Below the pieces are notes generated by a model that saw nothing but the letters and a program-made list of their open reading frames with translations, was not told the DNA's origin and searched no databases. Of a stretch of DNA of 64,000 nucleotides, positions 25,702 to 35,662 are shown one piece after another. Origin of the DNA: Trema orientale (Eukaryota; Streptophyta; Magnoliopsida; Rosales; Cannabaceae); NCBI GenBank assembly GCA_002914845.1, contig JXTC01000207.1:472002-536001 (forward strand), in the 5' to 3' direction. Position numbers and translations under genes: made by a program. Within the stretch, counting starts at the first letter, position 1. Every line of letters starts with the position of its first letter.

Positions 25702-27156
25702 CTACCTTCCAGAGGATAAGACTGACATTGCATACGAGTAGGTTGACGACGTCGTATTATTAACATTAATATCATTGTGATCTCCTAGACTGAAAGCAGC
25801 AAGATTTGGCCTACCGTCAGCCGTCGGATCATCATCATCATCATCAATCGACAACAAGTCAACGACGACCATTTTCGTGTCCGGCGGTTCTTCAACCGCC
25901 ACTCGTCCCTCCAGCATCTCCACTACTTGGGCCATACTGGGCCGGACCCTGGCCCGCTCCTGAATACACCACAAGCCCACAAAAGCCAACCTCATCACCT
26001 CTCTCTCATCCACTCCGCCGCCGCCGTTCTCCGCCGTCAGCCTCGGATCAACCACCTCCATGACCTTCCCTTGCCTCATCTTCTCGTTCAAAATCTTGGG
26101 GAAATAATCCCACCTTTTACCGCCAGACGACCTGTCGTTTCTCTTGTCAACGACACTAACAGCGTTTCGACGACCTCCGATCATCTCTAGCAAAACCATT
26201 CCGTAGCTATAGACGTCGGACTTCTCCGAGATCCCACGTTCGAGGAGCCACTCCGGAGCTAGGTAGCCTCTTGTGCCTCGTATCGTCGTGAGGATTTGGC
26301 TCTCGTCCTTCCCCATAAGCTTGGAGAGCCCGAAATCGGAGACAATGGCGTGGTAATTCTCGTCGAGGAGGATATTCTCCGGCTTCACGTCGAGGTGCAA
26401 AACCCTAGAGCGACAATCGTGGTGGAGATAAGCTAGCGCTTTCGCCACGTCTAGGGCAACCCTGTACCTTAAGTCCCAAGACAAGCACCCGCCTCGGCGG
26501 CTACGGCCGCGGTGGTGGTGGCGAAAATTGCCATTAGGGTTTAGGGTTTCTTCGCCGCGCGGCGGGAAAATCCACGCGTCCAAGGATCCGTTGGCGACGA
26601 AATCGTAGACTAGGAACCGGGGCCCACGGCCGCCGGGGACGGTGCAGTAGCCGAGGAGGCGAACTAGGTTAACGTGCTGGACGCTAGCGATGGCGGCGAC
26701 TTCCGACCGGAACTCCCTCTCGCCGCGGTCTTGGCGCTTGTCGCCGCCGCTGCTATCGATGCGCTTGACCGCGACGGAAGTGCCGTCGGAGAGGATGCCT
26801 TTGAAGACCGCGGCGGAGGCCCCTTTACCTAGCAATGCCTGGAAGTTGTCGGTGGCTTCTTCTAACTCCTTGTAACGGAATTTTGTGGGGACTCCGGCGA
26901 CTTTGCGGAGGAAACTGTACTCGATCCGGAGCTCTCGGTTTTCGGAGACGTGTTGCGATTCTAACTGCCTTCGAGTTTGGTTGTAATGGCGTCTGATTAT
27001 GAGCCATACGAAGACGGCGATAATTACGGATATGCCAGCGCCGCAAATGAGAAAGAAGGCCTTGGATAAATGGAGAATGATGCGAGCTACGATGATCAAG
27101 ATGACGAGAGCGATTACTGTTACTGCAGCTATGATGCTAGCTTTCTTGTCCTCCAT
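25702..27156 (-). CDS. Probable receptor-like protein kinase, At5g20050 type
   Basis: A single uninterrupted exon encodes 484 residues. Two hydrophobic stretches (about 8-29 and 33-54) lie at the N-terminus with no ectodomain or cleavable signal. The kinase domain runs from about 103 to 420: glycine loop GKGASA (110-115, last Gly replaced by Ala), AVK Lys131, HLDVKPEN with catalytic Asp256 preceded by Leu instead of Arg (a non-RD kinase), DFG at 274-276, APE at 300-302. A Gly/Arg/His-rich insert sits at about 200-222. The tail has an Asp run (DDDDDD) and is Ser/Thr-rich. The start MEDKKASIIA matches the Arabidopsis At5g20050 protein as I remember it. Non-RD kinases of this sort are often activated without activation-loop phosphorylation. 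The local GC content is clearly higher than its surroundings. The thioesterase gene lies 4.6 kb away on the same strand. Confidence 0.93.
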   Translation of the reverse strand: MEDKKASIIAAVTVIALVILIIVARIILHLSKAFFLICGAGISVIIAVFVWLIIRRHYNQTRRQLESQHVSENRELRIEYSFLRKVAGVPTKFRYKELEEATDNFQALLGKGASAAVFKGILSDGTSVAVKRIDSSGGDKRQDRGEREFRSEVAAIASVQHVNLVRLLGYCTVPGGRGPRFLVYDFVANGSLDAWIFPPRGEETLNPNGNFRHHHRGRSRRGGCLSWDLRYRVALDVAKALAYLHHDCRSRVLHLDVKPENILLDENYHAIVSDFGLSKLMGKDESQILTTIRGTRGYLAPEWLLERGISEKSDVYSYGMVLLEMIGGRRNAVSVVDKRNDRSSGGKRWDYFPKILNEKMRQGKVMEVVDPRLTAENGGGGVDEREVMRLAFVGLWCIQERARVRPSMAQVVEMLEGRVAVEEPPDTKMVVVDLLSIDDDDDDPTADGRPNLAAFSLGDHNDINVNNTTSSTYSYAMSVLSSGR

Positions 27157-28764
27157 TCAAGCTACTCATTCTTGTTTGATCGACGTAAAGAAAGAGGTAG
27201 AAGATGGAAAACTTCTTTCTCTTTTTGTAATATTCATTTTTCTTTTCTTTTTTTTCCTTTTTCCCTTTGAGTACGAGTTCTTTTATTATTTTTTATTTTT
27301 ATATTTGTATGAGTTAATTTAATTATTAAAGTTTGATAATTTCGTTTGTTTTTTCTTGGAACAGTGTGGCGAGTAACGTGCATTAACTTATTTGAATTTG
27401 AAGCGGATTGAGAATTCAGTATCCAGATCAGCTAAGAGTTGAAAACAAGGCAGTGTTTGATTTTTATATATGGATCAACAAAAGTAACATCCAAGAACTT
27501 CACCTAATATCTGCGGATCGAGTCTATTTCCTTTTACTATTATTATCAGTGTTATTTTATTTTTAATCATGTACTGATCAGTTAAGTTTCGGACTTTTAT
27601 TTGGTCAATGATTTGGACCATGAGAGTACATTTTATTTGTCGACAAGAGAAATCCTTGTCCAAAGACCCCAAACGCAATGTCACGCCCATGTTCTTTTCC
27701 TAGCTAGTTACAATATAATATTTTTCTCTTCATCTTTTTCCCCTTCATTTTTGGCTGAGAAAGTGGCTTTGAACAAATGAGCCTATTGAGGCGAAAATCA
27801 TAATTATATATTGCTTACAACAGTTGAAAATGATATTTTGAGTTATAAGATTAGAAAAACGCCACTAGCGGCCCACATGCATGCTTGTTTGAGAATGTGT
27901 AATTGCATGATCGACCTAGTCATTTACCATATATATAAGGACAGGCCACCCACTGAGAGTTAATACACAGCTGACTTGTTCAAACCTAACTAGACCATTC
28001 AGCTATATATTATATATATATATACGTGTGTAAAAATTAGGTCAGAACAAAGTATTACATATGTATATATATGTGTGAACTCATTTAGATAACATAATCA
28101 ATCGTGGCGTTACGATCTCAAAACATGGTTTTCCTGGTGTAGTTTTATGTTCTATTAAAACGGACTGAATTGTTTGCTCAAAAAAAAAAAAAAAAACTGA
28201 CTGAATTGTAATATATTCTTATGCTTAATTGAGAATTGAAAAACGATTAATTCTAGGAAAGTAATAAGAAGATGAGCAGGTTCGGAGTAATATATAAATT
28301 GAGCTCAAAGTCAATGTCAAATAATTTAAAAAAAAAAAGTTAACCGTAAAGATCTTGATAAACATTGAATTAACAGTACAAAATTGGATTTCAGACCGTG
28401 GAAACAATTAACCTAGTGGATTAACGCGTTATAATTCAGCATGTACTATATATATATAGATTAAATATTAAAAGACGCGTTGAAATTAACCATGCAATTT
28501 GAATTTGAAGATCCACAGAGCATTAACCAATGAACACGCTTTTTTTTTTGGACCAATGATGAACACGCTTTTCTTGGACCATTTTTGACGAATTAAATTG
28601 TAAAAATTCACTACTTCATTGATGAGAGAAAACTAGTTGTTAGTCAACATGATGCCGCTGTGCCCACCGAATACACATGATCAAAAGCCGAATTAAGAGC
28701 TCGGTGGATGAGAGTTTTCCGTTTCCACTGCAGGATTGACCTACTAATATGTGGGTCTTTGTTC
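27157..28764. other. Kinase promoter side and AT-rich intergenic DNA
   Basis: The region directly upstream of the kinase start holds a long CT/T-rich stretch on the plus strand (about 27220-27310), probably 5' UTR and promoter. Further out there are TA microsatellites (28006-28025, 28446-28460) and a poly-A run near 28180. No gene is visible. Confidence 0.5.
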
Positions 28765-28848
28765 AGTGGGCACTTCTATTTCTTATAGCTGACCAAACTA
28801 CGGAAAAGTGGGCACTTCTATTTCTTATAGCTGACCAAACTACGGAAA
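28765..28848. repeat. Exact 42-bp tandem duplication
   Basis: Two consecutive copies (28765-28806 and 28807-28848) of a unit starting AGTGGGCACTTCTATTTC and ending CTACGGAAA appear identical, so the duplication is recent or conserved. Confidence 0.9.
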
Positions 28849-28936
28849 TCATAGCGGACTATCACTCCACCTGATAGTCGCGATTGGGCCTCTAATACGG
28901 GGTAGATTGAGTGGGCAGTGTGAGATAGATCACTCA

Positions 28937-29346
28937 AATTCCTCTTTTGTTTTTTTAAAAAAGGGCCGAATTAAGAGCCAATAATTGCTGGACACTCCAC
29001 ATACTTTTACAAAAGAGAAAATGTTGTCAAATGGTCATTCGAGACATCACACATATATATGTAGGGTAGGCCGTATATGTGTATCCAAGGGTGTTCATCC
29101 AATTTAATCCGTACTTTTTTCAGTATATTATATTCGCATGATCACCCCAATTCCTCTTTTGTTTTAAAAAAAAGGGCCGAATTAAGAGCCAATAATTGCT
29201 GGACACTCCACATACTTCTACAAAAGAGAAAATGTTGTCAAATAGTCATTCAAGACATCACACATATATAGGATAGGTCATATATGTGTATCTAAGGGTG
29301 TTCATCCAATTTAATCCGTACTTTTTTCGGTATATTATATTCGCAT
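28937..29346. repeat. About 212-bp tandem duplication
   Basis: A unit starting AATTCCTCTTTTGTTTT at 28937 starts again at 29149. It shares GGGCCGAATTAAGAGCC, AATTGCTGGACACTCCACAT and GGGTGTTCATCCAATTTAAT. There are only a few substitutions and small indels between copies. Confidence 0.9.
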
Positions 29347-30100
29347 TAAATACGAATTTTGAACACCCTTATGTCTAACCCACCCATCAATGCTATAGGC
29401 GCTACTCGTAGTAAACACTGCCACCGTCTATTGTCTGTTATTACATGCTTAAGATATTTATGGAATAAGAATTTAATTAACTATTAGTTAAATAGAATTA
29501 TTTAAATTTATTTTGAGAGATATCAAATTTGTGAAAGAAATTGGAGAGAAAACATCAAGTTGGATAGAGAGGAAAGAAACAATAAGGTGGCATAAATCCA
29601 ATAAAGAATGGAGGAGCTGGCGTGGAGGACTTAACATCCACGAAATAGGTCAACACAAGCTCTGCTTGCGTAGGGCTTGGTCATGCGCATCCTTACTATG
29701 CTAGGCTTACTAGAAATGCCATATGGCACCTCTATTTTTTGTTATTTCAACTGTAGAGATCGTTTAGCCCCCACATTGCTTGTGAATGACTTATTCCTCT
29801 CCTCTATTTACCTATATAAAGGAGGGTCCTGCTCAACTTCTCAATCAATTAAATAGAATTTTCGTTTTGAAAAGATTTTGTAATTCTCTTCACAATTTGG
29901 AGGTAAGGGAAATTCTCCATCATTTAGACTTTAATCGCATTTAGACTTTAATATATTAGAAGAGAATTCAATTCTCCATCATTTAGACTTTAAAATATTA
30001 CTCGTTCAAAAGTTTGAAGAAGATGAAGGAAAGAAGATGAAAGATAATAAAAGAATAAAATATTACTCCTTTAGATTTATACAGCTTGTTAATCAAATAA

Positions 30101-30314
30101 AAATATATAATGAAGATAATATTAGGAATCTGACCAATTTAGATTCACCATTCTCAGAATCTTTAGTTAGAAAAAAATTATCGGAATAACAAAGAAAAAA
30201 ACAAGGAAAATATATAATGAAGACAATATTAGGAATCTGACCAAATTAGATTCACCATTCTCAGAATCTTTACTTTAAAAAAAATTATCGAAATAACAAA
30301 GAAAAAAACAAGGA
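30101..30314. repeat. 107-bp tandem duplication
   Basis: AAATATATAATGAAGA starts at 30101 and again at 30208. Both copies continue through GAATCTGACCAA, TTAGATTCACCATTCTCAGA and AACAAAGAAAAAAACAAGGA. Confidence 0.88.
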
Positions 30315-30431
30315 ATCAAATCAATTACCAAAACAAAAATATTCAAGTGAAAAATTCCAAAATCCAAAGAAAAATCATATATGAAAAATTTGTACAATCA
30401 CATATTTATCTTTCGTTGTTACCAAATGACT

Positions 30432-30559
30432 CCAATATACTCGAGCACCCTCAAAAGTACCATTTGCTTGCACATTTCTCATCCTTTTGACCCTAATATA
30501 CTTGAGCACCCTCAAAAGTACCATTTACTTACACATTTCTCATCTTTTGACCCCAATAT
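30432..30559. repeat. 61-bp tandem repeat, two copies plus a partial
   Basis: The unit with GAGCACCCTCAAAAGTACCA and CACATTTCTCAT starts at 30432 and 30493, and a truncated third copy starts at about 30553. Confidence 0.85.
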
Positions 30560-30790
30560 ATTGAAACAATATCCTCGTATAAAGTAAATAAAAGAACTCA
30601 TACTTCCATACTCATTGAAAGAAAAAAGTACAAAGAGAATAACAAAGGATTTTACTTGAAAAGAGAATTACTTGAAATGCTACATATTGGGGCAATTAGT
30701 AACTAAGGAGTTAATTTTATTTTATAGGACTCAAGCCTCCTTTCCCCTTAATCTTTTATTGATGTGGGTCTGAAGGCTTTCATATTTTAT

Positions 30791-30954
30791 TTCATTTAAC
30801 TAAATTTCCAATAGATAGTCATGACAAAATATAATAATAGAATAAATAAAAGATATATGAAAATTGATTCAAAGGCTTATATAGAAGAAATAAAAGATAT
30901 ACGAAAACTGAATCTCCAAGAATTAATGGTTTCTTTAAATTCATTGGAGACAAG
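30791..30954 (+). pseudogene. Outer Copia, piece A: gag fragment
   Basis: The translation includes IEEIKDIRKLNLQELMVSLN, which matches the UBN2-type gag motif of Copia elements (usually EELIGSLQ-like). It ends at the 8-bp target of the hAT-type element and continues in piece B. Confidence 0.65.
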
Positions 30955-31563
30955 TAGAGGTGGCAAAACGAGCTGGGCTAAACGGGCCAGCCCGTGGCCC
31001 GTCATTATGGCCCGCGAGCCAGCCCAGTCCGGGTCAGGCTGGGCCTAGATATTTAGGCCCACCAACTTAGCCCGCACGTGCTAGCCCAACCCAGCCTGCT
31101 AATTTTTTTTTTATTTTTTTAAAAGTTTTTAAATAAATTTAAATATAAAAATTTTTCTAATATTTATAAATATACATTCTTTCACTTTTTTTTCACACTT
31201 TTAAATTTCAATCTAATTCAAAAAATAATTTTCTTATGACTTTTGTTTTAAACTTTTTTTTTATCAACTATTCAACTTATATACTTTTAGTTTATTTAAT
31301 TATTTAAAAAATTTTATCAATAGAAAAAAAATATATAACTAATATTTTTAATATACAAGTAATTATTTAAACTTTTAATATTTTTAACTAATTATACAAC
31401 TAATAATCTTATTTTTTTATTTTTTTTAATTTGGACCAAGAACGGGCCTGTACGGAATGACTAATTTTGGCACGTTCTGGGCCCGGCCCGCCTAGGAGCT
31501 CGGGCGGGCCTATGGGCCAGGTCGGGCTCAATTTTTAAAATTCTTAGTATTTTGCTACCTCTA
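30955..31563. mobile_element. hAT-type non-autonomous element, 8-bp target duplication
   Basis: The ends TAGAGGTGGCAAAAC and, in reverse complement, TAGAGGTAGCAAAAT form the terminal inverted repeat. GAGACAAG flanks both sides exactly (30947-30954 and 31564-31571), the 8-bp signature of hAT elements. The subterminal 110-120 bases on each side are rich in GGGC/GCCC words (GGGCCAGCCCGTGGCCCG on the left, GGGCCCGGCCCGCC on the right) and can pair, while the 370-base core is almost pure A/T. No transposase is encoded. Confidence 0.9.
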
Positions 31564-32138
31564 GAGACAAGAATGTTATGACACAATGAGAAATTAGTAG
31601 AGAGTGTTTCTATCTAAGTTCAATATTAAACCCAAAAATAGTAAGAAACAACTATAAAACAATGAACAAAAAGAGAAAATATCATATAGAGGTGGAGAAC
31701 AAAATTGAAGAAGAGGAAGAAATTTAAGAGGCAAATGTGGATCCACATTGATAGAATATGTAATGAAGAAGAATTTACTCAACGATGTAAGATTTGCACG
31801 GAAAGCATTCATAATGAAGATTATAGTCGGTTCAAGAGAATGCCATAATGTTATAATTTTAAGAAAGTTAGGTATACGCAAAAAAATTGTAGAATCAAAA
31901 CTATGCAACAACCAGGTGCTACTGTAGAAAATGAAGGTCAAGTAAATTTATTTTATGCTTGTTAAAATATTTATGAATCAAAGAATGATATGTGTCTTGC
32001 AAGTAGTGGCTACTCTAAAGATAGTGAGACAAAATGATTCCTGGATAGTGGCTGCACTAAATATATGACAACAAACAAAATATTTTTCTTCGCATGGATA
32101 ATACTATAACTTCGAAAGCAATTATTGGAAATGGTTAA
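31564..32138 (+). pseudogene. Outer Copia, piece B: gag knuckle and protease start
   Basis: A gag-like segment is followed by a zinc-knuckle remnant (CYNFKK...YTQKNC) at about 31842-31885 and the protease motif FLDSGCTKYMT near 32040-32070. Several stops and frame changes are present. It ends at the GTTAA target of the solo LTR. Confidence 0.7.
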
Positions 32139-34692
32139 TGTAAAAACCTAATACTTTTAAGGGCAAAAGAGTCATTTTCTAACTTAATGGCATTTTGGTA
32201 AATTTAAATTTATGGAATATTTAATTACAATATCTTGAATATTTAAATCTAAACTACAGTTTATGAAAAATTGTGTAAAAACCTCCAGAACTCTTCATCT
32301 TCTTCACACAAGGGCTTGAGAGAGAGAGAGAGAGAGATCTATCGACGAGAGAAGTTACTGCACCACCCGTGATGCTGATGCACTGGCCCGCATACACTGT
32401 CAGCCGCAGACGAAGCTCTGCCAGCTGTAACCGCCCGATTTCGCCCCCGGTCGCCGGAAAATGGAGTCTTCAAAGATTCTGGCCACCGCTCGGTTTTTTG
32501 CTCGTCGGACCTCCTTTTGTGACACCATCAGTACTGCTGGACTCATCTCCTCGTCGCCGTCATTTCTCGACCAATCTTGACTGAACTCATTGCTAGTAAG
32601 ATTTTCACTGTTTGGACCGTTTTATCAAAGTTTGTAAAAAGTGATATTTTTATAATTTTTTTCTTAGGTAGTTATTTTACCTGAGATAATTATATAAAGT
32701 AAAAGAGAGTTGAAAATCATGAATAATTACGGTTGGTAAAAGTAAAAATGATATCCGGAAGTATGTTAATTTTCAAATTGAAAAATGTGGTATTTTCTAA
32801 TTCAACATAAAAGGTGGTATTCTTGCAAACCAAAACAGGGTTGGAAATATGTTACTATTGAGTTTGGGCCTTGGGCTGAAATTTAAGAAGTGTTACTTTT
32901 CAACATATTTATGCAAAAATGATAATTTTATATTATAATTAGCAAAGTTGATATTTTTTAAATATTTTCGAAAGTGATATTTTCCTAAATAGTTTTGTGA
33001 TAATGATACTTTGAAATATTTTCAGAAAAGTAGTATTTTTGTAAATATTCAGTAAAGATAATATTTTTCTAAACACTTTCAGAAAAGTGGACGTGTAATT
33101 CATGGATTTAAAGCTCGTTTAAGGCCTAGGATCTCGAAATTGAATTCTGATTTCAAATTTGGATTTGGTAAGCTCGAGAAACGAGTTTTGATATATAATA
33201 TCACTATGTTTCGAAATGACACAAATTCTAAGGCTCGTGAATAGTGTCATTTTACGTGCCATAGGGTAGGTCTCACCCCGAGACCCACTTTTGACAAATT
33301 ATATGTCTAACCTAGCATTTTTAGGTGTTCTAAATTCATTAGTGACCTCCGTTTCTCAATCCGAGGCTCCGTTAGAAAAGAGACTTTTTCAAGTGAGCTT
33401 ACTGGGATCCCGAAACAACTGTTCGAGTACCCAAGTGACCCCCGAGAGTTTCTTCGAGCGTCATTAGCTTGGTATAGCTACTATATTGAGGTAGGGATTC
33501 AATTACCTAATTTTATATTTGTTTTGATTTATAATTACATTAAAACTGATTTATGAAAAATTGTGATTTTACAATGATATGATAAATTGTTGAGATGTAT
33601 TGGATTATACTGAGATTAGACTGTGTGGATTTTTATACTTATTTTTACATTGTGCTTATGGGGTAAAACAATAGTGTAATACCCATGTTACCGTAAATCC
33701 TAGAATAATATCAACTGAGATTTTAAAGCATGATTTGATTCATGGATGCAAGATTATTGTAAATTGTTACATGTTGTACATCCTATAGGGTCACACACTT
33801 TAGTTCCATTATTGCATCATAGTAGTTTAGATCGCTGGCTAGTTGCTATAGTGCTAGGTAAAAGACTTAGGCCCCTATGTAGGTTTTTAGCTGATACACC
33901 TACGGGTAGTATTAGGATGCTGGGTACCTCTGCTACAAAGGTATTACAGGGCCGTAATGGGAGGATGAGAGCTCACTCATATACTTGGTTGATTTATGAT
34001 ATGCACAATTACGTGGATTTGTTTTTGGTTTTGAATATGAGATTATTTGGAATATCAATTATTTTATAAACTTGGTTTATAAATGGATTTTGGAAAAGGT
34101 ATGAACCGTGAAAAAATTGCATCCATTCAAAAAGGTAATTGAATTTCTACTAATGCTCACCCCCTATTTCTCCCACTTTCAAGTGTTTGACTTTTTGAGG
34201 TAGTCGTCTTGATGGATAGATAAGCTTTATAGTTTGTGTATGCAGTTCTACTCTTAATCCCTGGTGGATGTTCAAACTTTGTTGTCTTTCTTTTCTTGTT
34301 CAATTATTTAGCCAAAATTAGTAAATATACTAAGTAGATATATGAGGAATGTTTTGTTGTTAATTTGAGAACTTGAAACTACAAATGATTTAATGTAAAT
34401 TATTTTGGACTTTTGGATTGAAGTTTTCAATTGAACTCAAGTTATAAAAATCCATGAATTATTTATGAGTCTTCAAATGAATTAATGACAAGCTTCTTAA
34501 ATTTTAACGAGTATTTTTCTTAAGTAATTAAAACTACTAAGAGTTTTAATGGTTATAGAATTTATAATGATTTGAAGACCAAAACGAAATTATTTAATAC
34601 TTAATTTCTCTTAAATTTCATAAAACTAATATTTAATTATTTTTTTACTTAAAATTACTAAAAATTGTGGCTTTGGATTTCTGGTCATGACA
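32139..34692. repeat. 2.55-kb solo LTR, probably Gypsy
   Basis: It begins TGTAAAAACC and ends GGTCATGACA (TG...CA ends), flanked by GTTAA at 32134-32138 and 34693-34697. Length, the GC-richer segment at about 32360-32580 after a GA run, and the wording of the 3' part (TAATGCTCACCCCCTATTTC) recall long LTRs of chromovirus-type Gypsy elements. No internal domain and no second LTR lie within the duplicated target. It therefore looks like a solo LTR left by recombination. ORFs inside are not supported as genes. Confidence 0.8.
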
Positions 34693-35049
34693 GTTAATTA
34701 GTTAAAGTAAAACATAAAAAGGAACCATTGAAGTTGAGACAAAGAAATGCTCAAGATGTATTTGAGATGTTCACTACATTCTTAAATTATCTAACCTGTT
34801 AGTGTTGGCAAGTTGGTGGTGAATGGTTACTCGTTGAATTTAGAAGACAATTGTTGCACAATTCATGACAAAGAGAATGTCAGATTGATGTTGGTGAAGC
34901 TAAGAATGGAGAATTGAAGTTTTCAACTTCATTTGAGAATGAAAATGACGCAACTTTGAAGGTATAAGATAATGACAATTTATGGTTGTGGCAATGGAGG
35001 CTTGTGGACCTAAAATTTTAAGGTCTCAAGCAACTATATCATAAAAATA
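34693..35049 (+). pseudogene. Outer Copia, piece C: gag-pre-integrase fragment
   Basis: The translation shows IEVETKKCSRCI, DVHYI, VVNGYSLNLEDNCCTIHDKE and, at the end, GLKQLYHKN, the conserved pre-integrase block of Copia. The last codon resumes in frame at 40222 after the nested Copia element. Confidence 0.8.
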
Positions 35050-35625
35050 TGTTGACATGTGAAGACCTTTTGACCAAGCATTTAATGCTTGAATTGAAGC
35101 CAAATAAAGGCCATTACAAAACCGTGTAATAACGCTTTGAGAGCATTAAATGCTCTGTGTCAACACGGTACAAACCGTGTATCCAATACACGTAAATTAT
35201 ATATGGCAAAATGTGTAAGCCGCGGGGTAAACCGTGTATGGGCCGTGTAATTTTTATAGAAATAACATGTAAATAGTTAGTAAAGGAGTTGGTGATCCAA
35301 GCCTATAAATAGTGGCCCTATTCTTTTATTCAAATCATCCCAGAGTGTGAGAAACACCAAGTATTGTGAGAGTAAAATTAGAGTGAGTTTACTCTTGAGA
35401 GTTAGAGAAAAATACAATTTTTTTCTTGGATGTGTTGAGTGTAAACACTTGTAAAGATTTCTTTTCTCACAATAGTGAAAATCTGCAGCAGCTCCGTAGA
35501 CGTAGCCAATTTGGTGAACCACGCTAATTTTGTGTGTGTCCTGTTTATTTATTTCGGCATTATTTTTCGCATTTATTTTATCGCTTCCACTATTGTTTGT
35601 TTATTAGTGAGGTTATTCCCTAACA
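35050..35625 (+). repeat. Copia 1, 5' LTR
   Basis: Starts TGTTGACATG and ends CCCTAACA. The U3 part holds several CCGTGTA words, in both orientations, between 35120 and 35250, followed by a TATAAAT box at 35304-35310. It lacks about 30 bases that the 3' LTR has near 39990. Confidence 0.93.
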
Positions 35626-35662
35626 GCGGGTATCAGAGCTAAGGTTCGATTTAGTGGGAGCG

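Larger units (their letters stand above)
29347..30790. other. Intergenic DNA, possibly with an old LTR
   Basis: A TATA-like CTATATAAAGG at about 29811-29821 followed by CT-rich sequence resembles an LTR promoter. It could belong to the decayed outer Copia that begins near 30.8 kb, but no partner LTR was recognised. Two local tandem duplications follow. Nothing else is coding. Confidence 0.35.

Noticed and set aside
25806-26190. Plus-strand ORFs rich in Pro and Ser
   Set aside because: They are antisense to the kinase domain and due to its GC-rich codon use.
28937-30559. Regular repeats that could suggest a CRISPR-like array
   Set aside because: They are simple tandem duplications without repeat-spacer structure, in a eukaryotic genome.
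30791-32138. Separate small genes in the 30.8-32 kb ORFs
   Set aside because: The readings are fragments of Copia gag and protease and rejoin across the hAT-type insertion.
32369-34069. ORFs of 71 and 107 residues inside the 2.55-kb solo LTR
   Set aside because: They have no known domain, and the borders show that the sequence is an LTR.
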